A program made the position numbers and the translations under genes. From positions 21,413 to 71,844 of the forward strand of contig NW_005434645.1 in the NCBI RefSeq assembly GCF_000315625.1: a DNA stretch of 50,432 nucleotides, read 5' to 3'. Below, in pieces: positions 14,643 through 25,616 of this stretch. Below the pieces are notes generated by a model, which did no database searches, was not told the DNA's origin, and saw only the letters and a list, made by a program, of their open reading frames with translations. The stretch is from Guillardia theta CCMP2712. Its lineage: Eukaryota; Cryptophyceae; Pyrenomonadales; Geminigeraceae. The stretch's first letter is position 1. Every line of letters starts with the position of its first letter.

Positions 14643-15622
14643 TCACTGAGCATAAGGAGACTTGTCAAGTCCCTTGTATGTCGGCTTGCCGGTAGTTTTC
14701 CATTCGGTGTATGCTCCATCATACAGCGGAGCTTCGCGGACACCTACTATCTCAAGGGCTGCTCGGACAACGCACGCAGTAACCCCACTTCCGCAGGTCA
14801 CGGCGCATGGCTGGCTCAAGTCGACCTTAGCTTCATGAAACACTTGCTTGAGCTCGCTTTCATCCTTGAAAGTACCGTCGGGTCTGAGGACGTCGAGGAA
14901 AGGCACGGAGTAGCTGCCTTCGATGTGGCCCGACTCGATCGGTCTCGGTTCTGGCGCTTCACCAACAAATCTGGGCTTGGGCCGACCATCAATGAGCTGG
15001 AACTGCTTCGAACCGATGTTTGCTTCCACTTGCGCCATGTCCAAGATTGAACCTTTGAGAACCTCGCATGTGTATTCTGCTGGACTCGAGCTGGTAGCAT
15101 CAACAGGCTTCCTTTCGCGGTCGACAGGGTGTGCCAGCGACTCCCACATGGGAAAACCTCCATTGAGGATGGAAACCTTGGCATGTCCCATGGCCTTGAA
15201 CATGTACCATGCACGGGAGAGCTGAAAACCCCCTTTCCATCATACACAACGACATGGCTGTCACGACTGATACCGTACCCGGCACAGTACTTTAGGCACT
15301 AAGAGTCAATGCGCTCGTGGAGGCAGTAAGGGACGATACCTTTGCGAATGTTGGAGCTGACGGCATCATGTGCGGCCAAGGTGAATCAGTATCACTGACC
15401 TTGTCGATGTCGAAGAAGAACGCTCCCGGAATTCTCCTCTCCGAAAATTCCTTGATGGCATCACGCTGCATTGCAGGCAGGTACCTGGAAGAAACCTGAA
15501 TCAGGCTTGAGCTGCGGGACACATTGTCCAGCTACTCACCAGGAAGCGTCCAAGATTGAGACTTTCTCAAGATTCTTGTGTAGCCAATCACAATCCACAA
15601 TTGGAGGGCAGTCTGCCATCAT
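14643..15622 (-). CDS. 3-mercaptopyruvate/thiosulfate sulfurtransferase (tandem rhodanese)
   Basis: Two-domain rhodanese-family enzyme that moves sulfane sulfur from mercaptopyruvate or thiosulfate to an acceptor. Exon 1 is 15622-15540 (MMADCPPIVDCDWLHKN...DASW), exon 2 is 15484-15340 (YLPAMQRDA...IPGAFFFDI), exon 3 is 15298-14643. The 55- and 41-nt introns are GT-AG and the phases match. The inactive first domain reads DSHVVVYDGKG then RAWYMFKAMGH. The catalytic C-terminal domain has the loop CGSGVTA, the form typical of mercaptopyruvate sulfurtransferases (thiosulfate rhodaneses usually have CRKGVT). One base seems to be missing between 15212 and 15235, because the frame changes between YDGKGVFSS and RAWYM with no intron room; this is either a sequence error or a broken gene. 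Two adjacent ATGs open exon 1; an upstream targeting peptide is not visible. The likely location is cytosol or mitochondrion. Confidence 0.88.
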
Positions 15623-18096
15623 CGAAGGCCTTTGGTGCGTCTGGTAACTCCTTCCCCAGTGCCGGTGACCTGAAAACAGATCAACGATTGTAAACGGGGA
15701 TCAAAACTCTTTACTTGTGTAACTGAGACTTCTCCTATGAGAATCAAACTGCACAAACAATCTACTCTGATGTCTTAGACCGACCCGGGGAATCCCGCTA
15801 CCCGCAAAATGCAAAAATCCCCAAGCAGGGCGAAAAGGGCAAACGAGTGACAAACAGGCAGACAATCTAAAGAGATTGCTTCCTATCATGAGGGCCGAAA
15901 GATCCCACAACTGCGTTCTCTGTCAAGGAAAGAAAGCAGGTGAACGTGGTAATCGCAAATTTGACCGTTACCAACTGTTCCTCAAGTTTGTTTGTTGTTT
16001 CAGTCTGCTTGAAGTTGCCCGCCCTACGTGATACCAACCAATCTCCTTGATCCACCTCAACCTCACTAGGATTCCTGGTTCTCTCTCGTTCTCTCTCGTT
16101 CTCTCTCGTTCTCTCTCGCTCTCTTTCTCTATGTCTGTCATAATCTGTCGACGTGTCTCCTGTCTCTGTCTCTGTCTCTCTCTGTCTCTGTCTGTCTGTG
16201 TCTGTCTGTCGTTCTGTCGCTCTCTCAGAAGACTTCTACTTCCTAGCCAAGAGATACAAGAGGCAAGCTGATGGGTTGATCCTCCCTCCTTCGCCTCTTG
16301 CCCCTCCCCTACTGTCAGCCGATTCATCATCATCATTATTTCCTTCTGCTTTTCCACCACCTCCTTTTTACCCTCATCCCCACCATACCCAACGCGGTTG
16401 CGTGGTATGAGGGTCAGGGTTGAAGTGCCCTCCATGTTACCCTCATCCCCACCATACCCACAGTGGGAGGTTGATGGGGATGAGGGCAAATCAGTGCCCT
16501 CTAGCCCTCATCCCCATCCGTACCAATCCACCCTTTGCACCACTACTTTCTTTTTTTCCTTCGATCCCCATCGGAGCAGTGCCTGGCGTATCCACCTGAC
16601 CACCCACCCCACCACATGACCGTCGTAATGGGGTTGCGGTCTCCCAACTCTGGCGGGTCAAGATCTCTAAAATACTAATAAACAGATATGAAGACCACGA
16701 CGCTCCGCGACGGAGCTAGTCCAAACATTGCAAGGTTGAATCGCTTTTAATTTGGTTACTCTCCGTGTCGCCAAGGGGAGCCTTAATATCTCAAAAGATG
16801 TCTTTTCATATAGTTCAATCCCTGCAACCCAAGGGGTACATCCTGAAAACGATCCCTTTCAATGAGAACGTCATGAACGATCATCGCCTAAACGCAGCGT
16901 CCTCTTTGCATTTGAAATTAGACAGAATAAATTGAAACTTTGTTCAGGAAGATGATATCTAGTTATGAAGGCATGGTGCTGCATGAAATGCCTGCTACGA
17001 AAACCTTTTACGAAACTAAAAATCAAGTTTTTACACATATCTGGGATGGGCTCTCAAGGGATTGGAAGTGTGCTCCTCGAGAGGAATGGGGTGGGGTGAT
17101 AAGTAACCCCGTCCATTGATTGAGTTCCGATATTGGTTCTGGGGGTTAGGGTAGTACTGAAAACAGCTCACTGGTGGGTGCGAAGGTTCGGGATATCGTA
17201 AGTCGAAATAGGTATTTTTCGTGTATGAGTTCGGAGACTTCCTCCGGGTGGCTCTCAAACCAGCTCACGGGATCCACCCTCAGCAATTGACTTCTATCCG
17301 TTCATACTGTGGTAAAGAGACAGCGAAGAAGTTGGTCGAAACGTTGCATGATATCACTCAACCTTGCCGGTACATAGCGTCTTGTCAAAGGCAACGATTC
17401 GTTCAGTGATTGCTTTGGATTCCCAGACACCACCATTTAACGGCTCCAACGGTTTTCTACGAGCTTCGCGTCCTTAAAAGAGAACGCTTCACCACATACC
17501 CGTACACTGCGACCACTGACCCCTTCAGAGCACGGACGCAGACAACCACGTCGCTTGGGAACTGTCTGCATATCCCTTTTATTTTTACATTTGACTTTTA
17601 CGTTCTTTTTTTAAAACTCGATTTAACGGGGGTCGCACGTTCGACTCTCATTCACAGTACCCTACCAGGATTGTACCCACCGCTTCTCCACTTCCTGACC
17701 CCTTGCATCACCCCACAACTTTCGGTAAAAAAAGAGGGTGATAAGTTCAAACATATTTTCAGTACCCCTTCATCGAACATGCTACCCTTACTCCCAGAAA
17801 CACCTTTCTCTCGCAATATCCAGCTCGAAAAAAAAACTCTAAAAGTTTATTGATGCGAGGTAAAAGTAAGTTGTACAGCACTACTTCTTTTTAATTCTTA
17901 TTAGTATTATATCGCTCACTCCTATTTAGACCCCAGTGCTCCTCGTCCTCCTCACCAGCGCACTGTGCCAACACCATCTCACCGTTCTTCTGCATTCCTC
18001 GAGCATCCTCTTGCTTCAACCTCCCTTCTCTCTACTGCAGCACATTCATTCAATACCGTCTCTCCTTCATCAGCTCCTACCCACCACCTCACAACA
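15623..18096. other. Gene-poor region with simple and dispersed repeats
   Basis: I find no coding region I can support. It holds pyrimidine-rich simple sequence at 16079-16225 (TCTCTCGT and CTGTCTCT units), CCCTCATCCCC repeats at 16369-16512, AT-richer sequence from 16620 to 17030, a G-rich stretch on the plus strand near 17080-17180, and C-rich words near 17640-17780. The last 150 bp before 18097 are CT-rich and probably the leader or promoter of the next gene. Confidence 0.55.
16369..16512 (+). repeat. Direct and inverted copies of CCCTCATCCCCA
   Basis: The 23-bp string beginning TACCCTCATCCCCACC occurs at about 16372 and again at about 16439. An inverted copy (TTGATGGGGATGAGGG) lies near 16471, and another direct copy near 16505. 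The same CCCTCATCCCC core is the unit of the minisatellite near 20.3 kb. Confidence 0.7.
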
Positions 18097-18963
18097 ATGG
18101 TTGCCTCCCTCTTCGTTCCTCGTGAAACCGAGCTTGAGACCAAGTCCAAGGGCATATCAAAAGCCCCAGCCATCAGAATGAGCAAGAAGAAATCCAATCC
18201 CAGGGCACAGCAGACCAATTACGGGAATGCTTGCAATGCGGAGTCTTGCCATCCTTACGATCAGCACATGCAATACGAAAGATATCACCATGTTCCGGCC
18301 CAACAGGACTCAAACTCCCTTGAAAACGATTCCCTGGTTGCAGTCGGCATTCCTGTTGCAAAGGGCATTCCGGCTGTTCCTCTTTCTGATGAAGATGTAC
18401 AAGTTGCCCTTGTTCACGCTATTGACGCCGACAACTTCAACTTTCTGCGGCGCATGATGATGGTAGGGTGGTTGCCCAAGAACTCAGCAGAGGTTTCTCT
18501 GTACTTCTCTGAAGACAATTCCGGGGCTAAAATGTTCCGAATCGACCTGGTGCAAGCATCTGCCCTTCACTACGCGATCGTATGCGGCTCAATCCAGTGC
18601 TTTGCTGCTTTGCTCGTGGCATTCCCAAGCTTCGTTGATAACGCCTGCTATTTCAAGGAAGGAAGCTCAGCCACAGGGGATTTCCAGCAAGTGACCACGT
18701 TTGAAATGGCTTCTTTCATGGTTCACTTCACTCGTCATGATCCAATCAAAAACGAGAAGGCGAAGAAGATCGCGGCTATCCTTGACTGTATTCAGCGACT
18801 TCCATGGACCCAGCCCCTGCTCGCACACGATACAACTTATGAGCGTTTGGTGGCGGCAGGAGAGGATGGCAACGAATTGGTCAATTCTCTTTACTCCGCG
18901 GCACTGCCATGGCAGAATGAAGAAGCGCTGTTTGCGTCAATCCAATTAGATGTTTTTGAATAA
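18097..18963 (+). CDS. Unrecognised protein with an ankyrin-like segment
   Basis: Intronless frame of 288 codons from the ATG at 18097 (context ACAACAATGG) to TAA at 18961-18963. The frame is open for another 44 codons upstream, but the CT-rich leader and good context favour the internal ATG. The first 100 residues are polar and basic with SKKKS. From about residue 105 the protein is compact: DVQVALVHAIDADNFNFLRR, then SALHYAIVCGSIQCFAALL, which looks like one or two diverged ankyrin repeats (ALHYA...G...LL). The C terminus has no known motif. An AATAAA lies 14 bp after the stop. I do not recognise an orthologue. Confidence 0.75.
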   Translation: MVASLFVPRETELETKSKGISKAPAIRMSKKKSNPRAQQTNYGNACNAESCHPYDQHMQYERYHHVPAQQDSNSLENDSLVAVGIPVAKGIPAVPLSDEDVQVALVHAIDADNFNFLRRMMMVGWLPKNSAEVSLYFSEDNSGAKMFRIDLVQASALHYAIVCGSIQCFAALLVAFPSFVDNACYFKEGSSATGDFQQVTTFEMASFMVHFTRHDPIKNEKAKKIAAILDCIQRLPWTQPLLAHDTTYERLVAAGEDGNELVNSLYSAALPWQNEEALFASIQLDVFE

Positions 18964-18976
18964 CGATCAAATTATC

Positions 18977-18982
18977 AATAAA
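18977..18982 (+). terminator. Possible polyadenylation signal AATAAA
   Basis: AATAAA 14 bp after the stop codon of the 18097-18963 gene. Whether this organism uses the signal is not known from the sequence. Confidence 0.4.
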
Positions 18983-19054
18983 TACACATACAGATGAAAA
19001 AGTGTTGAGTTTGACATGACTCGCATGATTTCAAGAAAATCAATCAATGCTTCA

Positions 19055-20343
19055 TCAAGCATTATTCGACGATCTTTTGTGCCCGAGAAACCACTTCCAC
19101 AGCTCCTCCCCGCTCTTTTCATACGCATCAACCCAACTAGCGTGTCCTTCCATGTGCAACCCGCCCATGCCAAAGTTGATCCAGTTCGGGTCGCTACCAG
19201 CAGAGTGGGGAAGGCGAGAGTACTTCACCTGAGCAAAGCATAACGATGTGGCATGAATGAACATCCCTCAAGGGCTCACCTGAACAGCATGCTCTGCTAA
19301 GGTACGATTCATATCATCACTGGCTTCAACCGGAATGGTCTCATCGTTGACGGCATGCCAGATCCAGACACCCATCCTCTCGTCCTGTAACTTCAGTCAG
19401 CTGGACGGCAGTGATGATTGTGCATGACCTTGATCGCTCCGGCAACCTCATCCAACTTGCGTTTTCCACCATCAACCCAGCCACAAACCTACAACCACCC
19501 GCACTCATCACGCATCCTCGTCCCTCCAAATACTTTTCTTACCGGTGCAATAGCTGCAAACTTGGGTGACTTGCGCTTTGCACTTGCGGCTGCTAATGCC
19601 CATGTGCCCGACCCTCCCATGCTCAGCCCAGTTAGATAGATCCTGGTGGGATCAATCTTTCCCTTGTTTGATTCTATTACATCATCGATGAGATCAAGAA
19701 TTGAGTTCGATATCGAAGGATTGCTGAATCCTCCACCCCAGCTTTGACTGCATTGCGGCGAGAGCACCATAAAGTTGCTCCTGAGAAAAGCTGCAGAATC
19801 CCGAGCCGCATCCTCATTCAAGATTGAGAAGTTGACATTCTTTGCATCCTGCACCAATTTCGGCGGTCCTTGCAAGAGAAGTTTAGAAGCATCATGCCCG
19901 CTCTCACCGGCTCCATGCAAGAAAACAAGTAGAGGCAGCGGCGAGCTTGAATCGTGTTGAAGGGGCATGTACAAGAGAAAATCCAAGGATTCGCCACGTT
20001 GAGTCTTGCCATGAATCTGTTTCCCCGCTGGTGGAAGAGGGTAGGCTGATGTGTTCATGACGGTAAATGGGGAAGGTTTGCGTCGGGGAGGTGGGGGGAG
20101 CTGGGATGGAAGAGGAGGCAGAGTAGTTGTTGCGGAGGAGGATTCCTGTTCCTTGTGAGGAGCGGGACGTGTGGGGCTAGGGGAGGCCTTCCTACCCGAT
20201 CTAGATCCCTGCACTGGTAGGAGAAGCGGAACCAGGAGGAGGAGGAGGAGGAGGACAGCGAGAGCAGCAGGCCCTGCCCATCGAACCAGCATCCAGAAGC
20301 ATCTCCCAACACTCATCCCCCTCATCCCCCTCATCCCCCTCAT
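19055..20343 (-). CDS. Secreted alpha/beta-hydrolase (COG4099-type esterase/peptidase)
   Basis: Serine hydrolase of the alpha/beta fold. Exons: 20343-19543, 19488-19429, 19384-19280 and 19228-19055; all introns are GT-AG and the phases match. The N terminus has a strong hydrophobic core ([18 protein letters not shown]) after a short basic stretch, so it is a signal peptide or anchor; a Pro/Ser-rich linker follows. Catalytic features are the oxyanion region [12 protein letters not shown], the nucleophile elbow TGLSMGGSG, the acid strand [13 protein letters not shown] and the histidine in MEGHASW. This set resembles the predicted peptidase/esterase family COG4099 and the PHB-depolymerase-like esterases. 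Four in-frame ATGs (20343, 20334, 20325, 20316) arise from a 9-bp minisatellite overlapping the start; MSVGRCF at 20316 gives the most typical signal peptide. The substrate is unknown. Confidence 0.85.
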
Positions 20344-20414
20344 CCCCCCTCATCCCCCTCATCCCCCTCATCCCCCTCATCCCCTTCATCCCCCTCATCC
20401 CCCTCATCCCCCAC
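20312..20414 (+). repeat. 9-bp minisatellite CATCCCCCT at the hydrolase start
   Basis: About 11 copies of a 9-bp unit, with a 10-bp unit at 20341-20350 that shifts the phase. On the minus strand each unit reads ATGAGGGGG, so each copy supplies a potential start codon (Met-Arg-Gly). Confidence 0.9.
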
Positions 20415-21075
20415 ATGAGACCCTCATCCCCATCCTGATCCCCGCTCCTACACGTGTGCCCTTGCTCATCCCCCTCGTTATCACGGCATCGCCCTCATAC
20501 ACAAGGGAGTTTAGTTCAGGCTCAATTTAGTTTAGTTCTCGCAATGCAGTTCGAAAGCACCGTGGATCGATGTCGCCTCCCCCGCCTCCGCCTCCGCCTC
20601 TCCCTCCCCTCTCCCTCCCTTGCTCATCATGATTGCTGCATTATGCCTCTTCCTGCTTCCTCTTGTCTTCCTTGCGTCCATCGCGCTCACCCGCCGCTGC
20701 CATTGTCGACCCCCTTGTTCTTCTGAACAAGTTCTCGTGCTGCTTGCCTAGATGACGAAGGAAGGTCATCAGGAGAAGAAGAAGATAGAAAAACAGTGGC
20801 GCATGGTACCTAGAGCTGTGAATTCAGAACAGGTCGAGCAGGGCGAAGATGAGGAGCTGATAGGGCAAACGAGCAGTTTTGGATAGACATGTGGCCTAGA
20901 GCGACCTGTTTCATCTTAACTTGCAGCTGAGCCTTCTCGTAGGGGGTCGAGGGCTTCACCAGAAGATGATGGTACGGAGGTCCTCCAGTGGTGCTGAAGG
21001 TGACATACACGAGCACGTTGTGATATGCGCGGCCATGGCATGTGACCTGGTTGGCAGGTAAATGTTATTTTACAG
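20415..21075. other. Intergenic region, possible 5' exon of the phosphoesterase-TraB gene
   Basis: Positions 20560-20640 are a CCGCCTCCGCCTC-type tract. An open stretch at about 20925-21055 could be an exon of the next gene, since a GTAAAT donor follows at 21058 and an acceptor TTTTACAG ends at 21075. Its phase does not fit, so I leave it out. Confidence 0.4.
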
Positions 21076-23733
21076 CCGGTATGCAGCCCAACCTGGAGAG
21101 CCTTCGCCGGTTCGCTCAAGAGTCGGAGTGCCTGTGCTGCAACGACAGTGGGTGTGAAGAGATGGAGCTTGCCGAGGGTGCTCAGATCGTGTTTGGAGGG
21201 ACGGGGAGGATTGAAGGGCCACTGGACCTGTTGTTTCTGAGGAGGATGATTGGCATCAAGTACAAATACCCTGAGAAAGTTCACCTCCTCATTGGGAGCA
21301 GAGAGATCGACCTGCTGGAGGCCTGGGTGGACTTCGACAGGCTCGGCCGGTACGTGCAAGGAAACCAGCAGAATCTGGATCGACAGGGGGTTGAGGAGGA
21401 GGTGAAGAAGGGGGGTTCGAAGATATTCAAGGCGGCGTGTGAACAGCATTTGGGTGAGAGTTCGGAACCCAGGGGAGAGGAGGGTAAGGGATGCTGTGAA
21501 GACTCTCTCATGAACGGGCTGGAGAAGTTGACAGGCTACGCGCAAGTGATCGAAGAATACTTGAGGTCCTGTCGATTCGCCCATTACTTCGGGAGGACGA
21601 TCTTCATTCATGGCTGCTGGAACCTGTCTGTCTGCGCGCTCTTCTCGAATTACATGCAGACGGAGAACACGAAGGGCTGCTTTGTAGATTTCTTGAACTG
21701 TCATTTCTCAGACGCCGTCGACAACCTATTGGCGACAGCAAGGGCATCTGGGGACGTCGAGGACGACCTGGAGTACCTCCGCCACGCGGTGAGGTTCTGC
21801 TTCAAGGATATCATCCCCATCGACTTCTTCGACATCCTCCAGTTCAGAAACGTTGTTTGCTCCCACTCCGTCCTGGGCTTCATCCCCACCATCATCCAGC
21901 ACGACGACGTCTCCATCATAGGGCTGGACTTGTCGGCTCCGACCCACCTCTTGGACGAGCACCATGACATCGTAGTCGCTCCCGAGTCCTGCTGCTGCTC
22001 CCTCAGCTTCACGGAGGACGGCTGCGCAAGGGTGAAGGCCGAGGCAGGGAGCGACATCCAGATCCGGTTCTCCAAGTGCACGTGGGCAGTCAAGGGACAG
22101 GGGGAGGAGAAAGTGCAGCTCGGGATGAAGCGAGACAACCTCTACATCATCTCCAAGCTCAGCTACTGCAAGCGACAGTACTACGTCTACCTGTGCTCTT
22201 CCAGCCTGCTGGTCTCCCTGGGGCTGTGCAGCGAGCAAGACTCAGACGTCCTCCACTGCAACCACGACGAGGAGGAGGCTGAGGAGGAGGAGACAGGAGT
22301 TGACCTACACAACGTTCTTACAACCCCAGGAGGAGGCACTGTCTATCTGGTGGGGACGGCACATGTCTCCTCCAAGAGCTGCGAGGATGTCCGGAAGGCC
22401 CTTCAATCCATCCGCCCCCAGGAAGAGTCCGAGTTCGCCTGTCCGCTACTGACTCCTGCGCGCAGATCGTTGCCGTCGAGCTCTGCGAGGCTCGCAGAGC
22501 GATGCTGTTCCACATTCCCCCCGAGTCGCTCACGTTTGCCGGTGCTTCCTCCTCTGCTGCCTCCCTCGCTGACGTTGCCGCTGGCACTCCAGCCATCATG
22601 AGCAAGATGAAGGACAAGGACTCCAACCTTTTCTCCCTCCTCTACTCTTGGTTCCTCAGCAACGTCAGCACGCGCCTCGAAGTCGCTCCAGGGGAAGAGT
22701 TCAGAGTGGCGTACGAGGAATCGAAGAAGCTCTCCCCACCATCCTCTTTCCTTCTCATCGACCGGCCAGTTCACATCACCGTACCGCCTCCTCCCTCCCC
22801 CTCCTTCCATGTGCAGTGACGTGCTAACTGCAGGTTGCTCGTATGTGGGCGGGCATCACAACGTGGGAAAAGCTCAAGTTGTGTTGGATGCTGGTGAGGG
22901 AGACGCTCCTGATCCCGTCAGGTTCAGCTCCCCTGCCCTTGTGCGATGAGCCTGACGGGAAGTTGCCAGCCGACGAGCTCAACGAGATGGTGGAGAGCTT
23001 GAAGCAGACAGACGCTATGACGATGGTCCCCTTGCACTCCTCATCCTTCCTGAGCCCCTCACGTCCTCTCCCCTCTTGTTCCCCAGGCCGTGATGGAGCT
23101 GGGATCGAAGTTTCCGGGGCTGATTGAGCCCCTGATGACCGAGAGGGACCAGTACCTCTGCTACATGCTGAGGAAGAAGGCCCAGTCGGTGTCGGAAGGA
23201 GTCAGGTGGGTCTCTTGGCGGAGGAGGTGGCTGTCGCGATAGTGGCGCTAGTCTAGGAAGCCGTGGAGTTGATGTGTTATAAGGAGGACGCGAAGGGGAG
23301 GGCAAAGGGGAGGAGGAGGAGGTAGAGGAGCTGGTGGTGGTGGTGGTGGTGGAAGAGGATGTCAGGTGGTGATAATGGTGGAGGAGTAGCAGGAGGGAGG
23401 AAGTGATAGCAGTGGTGCTAGTAGAGGAGGACGATGACCATCGCGACAGGATCGTCGCTGTGGTGGGAGCAGGTCACATCGCAGGCATCAAGAAGTTCTG
23501 GGAGGAGCCGATAGACTTGCGCAAGATTTGCTGCCTGCCGGTGACGCATCGCTACCTTATCTCCTGCTCCAACTGAACCCGAGCAGGTGTCCAGCAGGCC
23601 GCACCCAGCCACGAGGATCTTCCGGGGGTTCGCACTCGGAGCGACCGTTGTAACCGGGTTTCTAGTCTCCTCCTACTCCTACAGGCTTTCTGCCAGGCTC
23701 ATTGTCCGGCTCTCGAGGCTGCTGAGGGGATGA
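21076..23733 (+). CDS. Degenerate metallophosphoesterase domain fused to a TraB-domain membrane protein
   Basis: One frame stays open from 21076 to about 22400 and runs through two domains. The first resembles a calcineurin-like phosphoesterase (KYPEKVHLLIGSREIDLL, FIHGCWNLS, VVCSHSVLG...SIIGLDLS). Metal ligands look lost: GGTGRIEGP stands where GDxxDRGP is expected and GSRE where GN(H/R) is expected. The second is TraB/PrgY-like: GTVYLVGTAHVSS, then IVAVELCEARRAML, ending VAVVGAGHIAGIKKF. TraB exons end or resume near 22399, 22444, 22770, 22834, 23015 and 23086, then 23203 to 23449, 23539 and 23585. The last exon encodes a hydrophobic segment (FALGATVVTGFLV) before TGA at 23731-23733, consistent with the tail anchor of TRABD-like outer mitochondrial membrane proteins. 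The 44-nt intron between RPQ and IVAVEL seems to begin with GA. The 5' exon, where a DxH motif would lie, is not resolved. Confidence 0.78.
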
Positions 23734-23814
23734 AGGGAGGGAAGGGGTAGCGGCGATCCTTGTACATAGAGACAGATGGGAGACCATGGCGACTGCTGCT
23801 TCATGCACACACGT

Positions 23815-25589
23815 TTATGAGAACGACTGGTTGAGATTTCGACTCTTTCCACGAACCATATGCTGCTCCAGATGATGCAGCCACGCATCGAAATCTTGGT
23901 TCTGCTTTTTATCCGACATCGACGTCGGGGAGGGTATCGCAACGCGCGAGATCTGGTCGGGGGACAGAACCCGAATCTCGCTCCCTCCCCTTCGACTCAC
24001 TCCTTGAGGTTGCAACCCTCCATTCTCGTAGTCACTAAACAGACGATCCTTGAGCTGGTTATCGCTCTTGTACGATCGATCGCTCTGCTGCTGCACTGGC
24101 CAGGGCTCGCCGTCCAGGTCCTGCCGTGAAGATCGACCCTCTGTGGAAGTTGTTGACAGATCTGAGCTGCTCTGACTGCGATAGGCGATGTTTTCAGTGC
24201 TGCTCCTCACCTTCTTTTCAGTCGGCACGTGAGGACGTGGAGCCTGCCGGATCACTGCGAAGTCTCGAACCTCCGGCCCATAGCGCTTGTCCTGCAAGCC
24301 GATAACGACTGCCGTGTGCGCTGCTCCGAGAAGCATCTCATTCACTTCCGTCACTTTCATCCCTTGCACGCGAGCTCCGTCGATGGTCATGACCACACTT
24401 CCAACTTGAATTCCACACTTGGCAGCGCTGCTTCCCGCCTCGACATTGGAGACAAGAATCTTGCCCGTCTTCTTCTCCAGGCCCAGCATCACACCCACCC
24501 CACAATGTTCCACGTTTGCTCGATGATCTCGAAGGTTCGAATGTCCTTCCAATTCTGCTTGAACCAGATTATCTGCATGTCCATTTTTCTCTTGCCTGTG
24601 CACGTCATGACCTGCAAAATCTGTGGACGGCCTGATGGGAAGAACGCGAGGAATTCTAACATTCGAATCTTGTGAAGTTCCGTTGGAATTCAAGCGATGG
24701 AGTTCTTCTTTGACCGGCTTGATCTCTTCGATGATTTCAGGTACCTTTGAGGCAGGGTTGTCCTTCTGTACAGGAATCTCTTCAGGAGCTGCATGCGTAT
24801 TTGCCTCCACTTTGTCAACAATGTCGTTCCTTGTTTCAGCAGAAGGAGCGATGTGATTCCTGCTATCAAATCATAACCACACTAAATACTGAAGTAAAGG
24901 AGAACAAACCTGTTGGCATGGGAAAGATTTTCTTCAATAAGACTGTAGTCGCTTGCTATCTCTGGAGAATTTTCAACTGTCTTCTTTGATTCATGATGGT
25001 AACCAACGTCTGAGCCTCCCAATGAATCTGTTCCTGTGAGGACCGCAGATTCTTTTCCTGACCTCGGAATTTCATGTGCTATCAATGTTTGGCTCTCGTC
25101 TACTTTACTTGCTACCAACGTTTGATTTTCTTCAGTCTCTGACTTCTCTTCGTCGCGCATTTTCAGTCTGCGAATGAGCTCGTTCTTTTCTTGCTCAGCC
25201 CGCTCGTTTAATCGCTTTGCTTTCTCAATCAAGTCTTCGCCTGAGAATGTAGATTTCATTGCTTCAGATTGAATCGCTGCTTCATGTTCCCCCTTCAACC
25301 TCTCCAGGTAGGTCCAGGCGTTCTGATAAGAGTTCTTGTTGGTATCTGGTACTTCAATCGGTCGTGTGAACAGATTCTTTTCAGCGCCGTTAAGGTCAGA
25401 AAGTTCCACATTATCATGCCGATTCTGCTGCAAGTGTCAAGAGAGCAATTTCACATCAGCAAGAAATTGAACCGCTGATGCTTTGTCAGAGCCGTTCACT
25501 GGAATTTCCCAGTTACTTGGGGATTCGAAAGAATTGCTGTCGTCATTCTTCAATTCCTTGGACTCTGATGAACGTAGAAGGGCGGTCAT
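23815..25589 (-). CDS. PDZ-domain protein
   Basis: Start proposed at the ATG at 25589 (MTALLRSSESKELK); an intron follows SDKAS (about 46 nt to QNRHDN), and a second intron lies near 24907-24861. The N-terminal half is charged and probably coiled coil (EDLIEKAKRLNERAEQEK, then NELIRRLKMRDEEKSETEE). A single PDZ domain spans about 24510-24280: GVGVMLGLEKKTGKILVSNV, then SSAAKCGIQVGSVVMTIDG, ending LLGAAHTAVVIGL. The carboxylate-binding loop (GVGV) departs from the usual GLGF but keeps its pattern. The C terminus is Ser-rich and polar and ends LNQSFS at 23815. It is presumably a scaffold. The proposed start lies only about 28 bp after the last plausible exon of the unrecognised gene at 25617-27337, so the two may be one transcript. 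Confidence 0.72.
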
Positions 25590-25616
25590 TCAACGATTGT
25601 GAGGGAAGAGATTACC

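Noticed and set aside
14643-15247. Sulfurtransferase as an intentional programmed frameshift
   Set aside because: No slippery heptamer or stimulatory structure is apparent; a missing base beside a C run is simpler.
17031-17258. Possible coding exon in the G-rich stretch
   Set aside because: No family resemblance, no good splice context, and composition like the ACCCC repeat blocks.
20201-20416. Minus-strand frame encoding Met-Arg-Gly repeats
   Set aside because: It is the out-of-frame reading of the 9-bp minisatellite, not an independent gene.
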